NCBI GenBank assembly: GCA_042408195.1
Contig: JBHOQL010000012.1
Span: 1 to 42,652, forward strand
DNA from: SpSt-600 sp042408195
GTDB lineage: Bacteria; Chloroflexota; Anaerolineae; SpSt-600
Direction: 5' to 3'
DNA: 42,652 bases
The notes under the pieces were generated by a model. The model was given only the letters and a program-made list of their open reading frames with translations, had not been told where the DNA came from and ran no database searches. Position 1 is the stretch's first letter. Each line of letters starts with the position of its first letter. The translations under genes were made by a program, and so were the position numbers. This document shows positions 39,930 to 42,652 of the stretch, piece by piece.

Positions 39930-41629
39930 TGTCATTGGGGGCTTTTACCTTTGTCCTTCACACCCATTTACCTTACGTTCGGATGGCAGGGCGCTGGCCC
40001 CACGGAGAAGAAATGCTCCACGAAGCCATCGCCGAAACCTACGTTCCCCTACTCAACGCCCTCTACGACTTACGGGAAGAGGGGGTAGACTTCCGCCTCA
40101 CCATTAGCATAACCCCCATCCTCATGGAACAGTTGGCCGATGAGGACGTGAAAAAGCGATTCGTGGCTTACCTTGAGGAAAGGATACAACTGGCCGAGGA
40201 AGACGCCAAAATCCATTCAAACCGAGGTGAAGAAGCTATAGTTTCCCTCGCTTTATTTTACAAGAACTGGTATTCAAGCATCCTTGAAAGCTTTGCTGGC
40301 CGATTTGGGAGGGACGTACTAGGCGCTTTCCGCCGCCTCCAGGATGAAGGCTACATAGAGGTGCTAACCAGTGCTGCCACTCATGCTTACTTGCCCCTTT
40401 TGGACCAGGATTCCAGCATTTACGCTCAAATAAGGATAGGGGTTCAAACTTATTACCGCCACATGGGCAGGATGCCAAGAGGTATATGGCTTCCCGAATG
40501 CGGTTATCGCCCCGGCTACATGAAAGACCCGAGGCCAGGTGACCCAGTTCTGCACGCTTATTACAAACCAGGAATTGAGGAATTCCTGGCTGACCTGAAC
40601 CTTCAATTTTTCTTCACTGACTCCTACGTCATAGAAGGTGGCAAGATGGTTGGCAAAGTGGCAGGCGATGTAATAGGGCCATACGGTGGAGTACCCCGAA
40701 GGAGGCTTGTCATCAAAACCGATGAACTTCCAACCGTTCGCAAAGGTACTACTTTCCGCCCCTATTATGTCCAGGCTGCTAGGGTAGCGGTCTTCGGCAG
40801 AGATGAAAGTACCGGCCTCCAAGTGTGGTCGGCCAGTTATGGCTATCCGGGTGATTACCTCTACAGGGAATTCCACAAAAAAGATGAGCATTCAGGCTTT
40901 AAATACTGGAGGGTAACAGGCGCGCAGGTAGACTTGGGCCAAAAAGAGCTCTACGACCCTGAGAGAGCCAAAGAGCAGGTTGGAATTCACGTTAGCCATT
41001 TTTGTGGCCTGGTAAAAGAAAGGCTCTACAATTTTCAGCAAAATACCGGCCAATACGGCATAATAGTCTCGGCTTACGATACTGAACTCTTCGGGCACTG
41101 GTGGTTTGAGGGCGTCCTATGGCTCAAAGAGGTTTTACGTTCCCTTTCCCATGACCCTGATGTGGAATTAACCACCCCATCCTCATACCTGGAAAAATAC
41201 CCTCCCACCGAAGCCATGGCTATTCCCGAGAGTTCGTGGGGCCTTGGTGGCGCCCACTGGACCTGGCTCAACCCGGACACGGAATGGATGTGGCCGCTTA
41301 TACACAATGCCGAGCGGGCCATGGAAGAAATCGTGAAACTTTATCCCGATGCTAACCAGCCCATGCAGGAAGTGCTGAACCAAGCTGCCCGTGAGCTTCT
41401 CCTCCTTCAGGCCAGCGACTGGCCCTTCCTCATAAGCACGAGGCAAGCCAAAGATTATGCTACCGGTCGGTTCCAGCAGCATTTAGCCCGCTTCAATCAT
41501 TTAATATCTATCGCCCGTCGAGGCGAAGTAACTCCTCAGGACAGGGAATTCCTGGAGGAAGTCTCCCAACTTGATAATCCCTTCCCGGATATAGATTACA
41601 GACTCTTTGCCTGGAGGGAGCAGGCGTGA
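39929..41629 (+). CDS. GH57 1,4-alpha-glucan branching enzyme
   Basis: 566 residues; the ATG at 39929 overlaps the lgt stop and follows AAGGAGG. N-terminal catalytic barrel with FVLHTHLPYVRMAGRWPHGE, then the nucleophile Glu 190 in WLPECGYRPGY and the acid/base Asp 383 in VSAYDTELFGHWWFEG. A C-terminal helical domain of the DUF1957 type follows (WGLGGAHWTWLNPDTEWMWPLI, QLDNPFPDIDYR at the end). This layout matches thermophile GH57 branching enzymes that form alpha-1,6 branches in glycogen-like glucan. Cytoplasmic. An amylopullulanase or 4-alpha-glucanotransferase is less likely, given the C-terminal domain and the ECGYRPGY motif. Confidence 0.92.
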   Translation: MSLGAFTFVLHTHLPYVRMAGRWPHGEEMLHEAIAETYVPLLNALYDLREEGVDFRLTISITPILMEQLADEDVKKRFVAYLEERIQLAEEDAKIHSNRGEEAIVSLALFYKNWYSSILESFAGRFGRDVLGAFRRLQDEGYIEVLTSAATHAYLPLLDQDSSIYAQIRIGVQTYYRHMGRMPRGIWLPECGYRPGYMKDPRPGDPVLHAYYKPGIEEFLADLNLQFFFTDSYVIEGGKMVGKVAGDVIGPYGGVPRRRLVIKTDELPTVRKGTTFRPYYVQAARVAVFGRDESTGLQVWSASYGYPGDYLYREFHKKDEHSGFKYWRVTGAQVDLGQKELYDPERAKEQVGIHVSHFCGLVKERLYNFQQNTGQYGIIVSAYDTELFGHWWFEGVLWLKEVLRSLSHDPDVELTTPSSYLEKYPPTEAMAIPESSWGLGGAHWTWLNPDTEWMWPLIHNAERAMEEIVKLYPDANQPMQEVLNQAARELLLLQASDWPFLISTRQAKDYATGRFQQHLARFNHLISIARRGEVTPQDREFLEEVSQLDNPFPDIDYRLFAWREQA

Positions 41630-42492
41630 CTCACGTCCATACGGTGTCCTTCAAAGTGCGCCTATACGAGCTTGATAGCTTGGGTCATGTGAACAATGCC
41701 GTTTACCTGCGTTATTGCGAACAGGCAGCGATGGAAGCCTCGGAAAACGTGGGCTACACTCTGGAAAAATACCGGCAAATGAGTTGCACCTGGGTTATAA
41801 AACACACAATCCTTGAACATGTAGCCCCAGCCTTCTACGGGGATTTGATAGAAGTTACTACTTGGGTTAGTCAGATAACCCCTGCCAGCACATTCCGGGA
41901 ATACCTATTGACCCGCAAGAGCGATGGAGCGATCATAGCGAGGGCCAGGAGCCGATGGGTCCTGTTGGATTCGAGGAGTGGTCGCCCCCTCCGCATGCCT
42001 GAAGAAATGCGGGAAATCTTCCGCCCCAACGGGAAAATAGCTGTGAAGGACCTCAAGCCTATGAGGGGCGAGAAGATTTTAGAAAATACCAGGACCTTCC
42101 ACCACTACCGCAAAGTCCAGCGCTATGAGCTGGATTCAGCTGGGCACGTTAACAATGCCATCTACCTCAACTGGCTGGAGCAAGCCAAATTTGAGGCCAT
42201 GGCCTCGGTCGGTTACACCAGTGCTTGGCTCAAGGAAATCGGCATAACCATAGTTCAGATCCGAGCAGAGATAGAATATGAGAAACCAGCGCTGGAAGGA
42301 GATGAACTGGAGATAGTAAGCCGGCTTGCGGGGATGGCCCGTACTCATGGGACTTGGGAACATCTCATTTACAGGCAGCCTTCCGGGGAACTCATAGCCA
42401 AAGCTTGGGCCACGGGCGCTTTCCTCGATTCCACTGGCCGTCCCACCCGTGCTCCCGAGGAGCTTATCAGCGCGCTTGTGGAAAAAAGATGA
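41626..42492 (+). CDS. Tandem-hotdog acyl thioesterase (acyl-ACP thioesterase-like)
   Basis: 288 residues; the GTG at 41626 overlaps the branching-enzyme stop. Two homologous hotdog domains (about 1-145 and 155-288) carry matching catalytic-helix motifs: YELDSLGHVNNAVYLRYCEQA and YELDSAGHVNNAIYLNWLEQA. D-x3-HVNN-x2-Y resembles acyl-ACP thioesterases and 4HBT/YbgC-type enzymes. Both copies keep the Asp, His and Asn, so both sites may be active. It probably releases fatty acids from ACP or CoA. No substrate-binding residue allows more precision. Confidence 0.9.
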   Translation: MTHVHTVSFKVRLYELDSLGHVNNAVYLRYCEQAAMEASENVGYTLEKYRQMSCTWVIKHTILEHVAPAFYGDLIEVTTWVSQITPASTFREYLLTRKSDGAIIARARSRWVLLDSRSGRPLRMPEEMREIFRPNGKIAVKDLKPMRGEKILENTRTFHHYRKVQRYELDSAGHVNNAIYLNWLEQAKFEAMASVGYTSAWLKEIGITIVQIRAEIEYEKPALEGDELEIVSRLAGMARTHGTWEHLIYRQPSGELIAKAWATGAFLDSTGRPTRAPEELISALVEKR

Positions 42493-42652
42493 TCAAGATG
42501 GGCTCGTTGGCCTCGAATTTTGGGCGTGAATTTATGAAGAAAATACTTAGAGCAGACCCCTTTATCCTAGTTTGTCTGTTGCTTTCCCTGCTTTTAATAG
42601 AGCCTATGTTCAAATCAGGATTACCCAATACAGCTGATGGCCTTTTGCACTT
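42489..42652 (+). CDS. N-terminus of a membrane protein (cut by window edge)
   Basis: The ATG at 42489 overlaps the thioesterase stop (ATGA); an in-frame ATG at 42534 is an alternative. 54 codons are visible: a short basic start, then a hydrophobic helix (PFILVCLLLSLLLIEPMF) and SGLPNTADGLLH at the edge. The latter resembles the first outside loop of large polytopic membrane proteins of glycosyltransferase or YfhO-like type, but this is only an impression. Confidence 0.6.
   Translation, partial: MIKMGSLASNFGREFMKKILRADPFILVCLLLSLLLIEPMFKSGLPNTADGLLH

Overview
The window looks like a chromosomal segment of a Chloroflexota bacterium, probably an anaerobic, thermophilic Anaerolineae-like lineage. 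This is inferred, not proven. The clues are membrane-anchored proteins with long Thr-Pro linkers, a sortase and an L,D-transpeptidase, GH57/GH38/GH1 glycosidases, a four-subunit pyruvate:ferredoxin oxidoreductase, paired ArsA/Get3-like ATPases, and a tandem-hotdog thioesterase. No insertion sequence, phage gene, CRISPR array or rRNA was seen. The genes lie in long, tightly packed runs with strong Shine-Dalgarno sites and many 1-4 bp overlaps.

Layout. Positions 1-8.6 kb (minus strand) hold a four-domain cNMP-fold membrane protein (cut by the left edge), two tandem-duplicated Thr/Pro-linker membrane proteins directly behind a tRNA-Leu(CAA), and a 1386-residue multi-PAS/GAF hybrid histidine kinase. 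Positions 8.9-17.8 kb (plus) carry a DUF4349 lipoprotein with a GH38 alpha-mannosidase, then a run of a 59-residue small ORF, GH1 beta-glycosidase, DUF1992 protein, M20 peptidase, transaldolase, a small membrane protein, a translin-family protein and a Cas4-N-terminus-like membrane stub. Positions 18.0-20.7 kb (minus) carry an ECF sigma factor, its zinc-finger anti-sigma factor, mutM and thpR. Positions 20.7-23.3 kb (minus) carry two ArsA/Get3-like ATPases and two paralogous small proteins. purA (minus) and an MFS transporter (plus) follow, each with its own promoter.

Positions 26.4-29.5 kb (minus) are porC-porD-porA-porB with a terminator at the end and a promoter overlapping the stop codon of a DksA/TraR-type zinc-finger gene. 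Positions 30.0-33.5 kb (minus) are one run: AAA+ ATPase, HIT hydrolase, AMMECR1 protein, a 122-residue protein of unknown function and a radical SAM protein. Positions 33.6-36.7 kb (minus) pair a sortase with a membrane protein containing a degenerate spermidine-synthase domain. An intergenic stretch at 36.8-37.2 kb is full of a degenerate GC-rich repeat, also present at 12.5 kb and more weakly at 17.8 kb. Positions 37.2-37.9 kb (minus) encode an L,D-transpeptidase. From 37.9 kb to the right edge (plus) lie thiI, lgt, a GH57 glucan branching enzyme, a double-hotdog thioesterase and the start of a membrane protein.

The most unusual system is the ATPase cassette at 20.7-23.3 kb. One paralogue carries Asn at the position of the catalytic switch-I Asp and has lost the GH of the DTAPTGH switch-II motif. 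The other keeps the Asp and the GH but has lost the TAPT part. Together with the two small paralogues upstream this suggests an asymmetric heterodimeric ATPase with its own partner pair.
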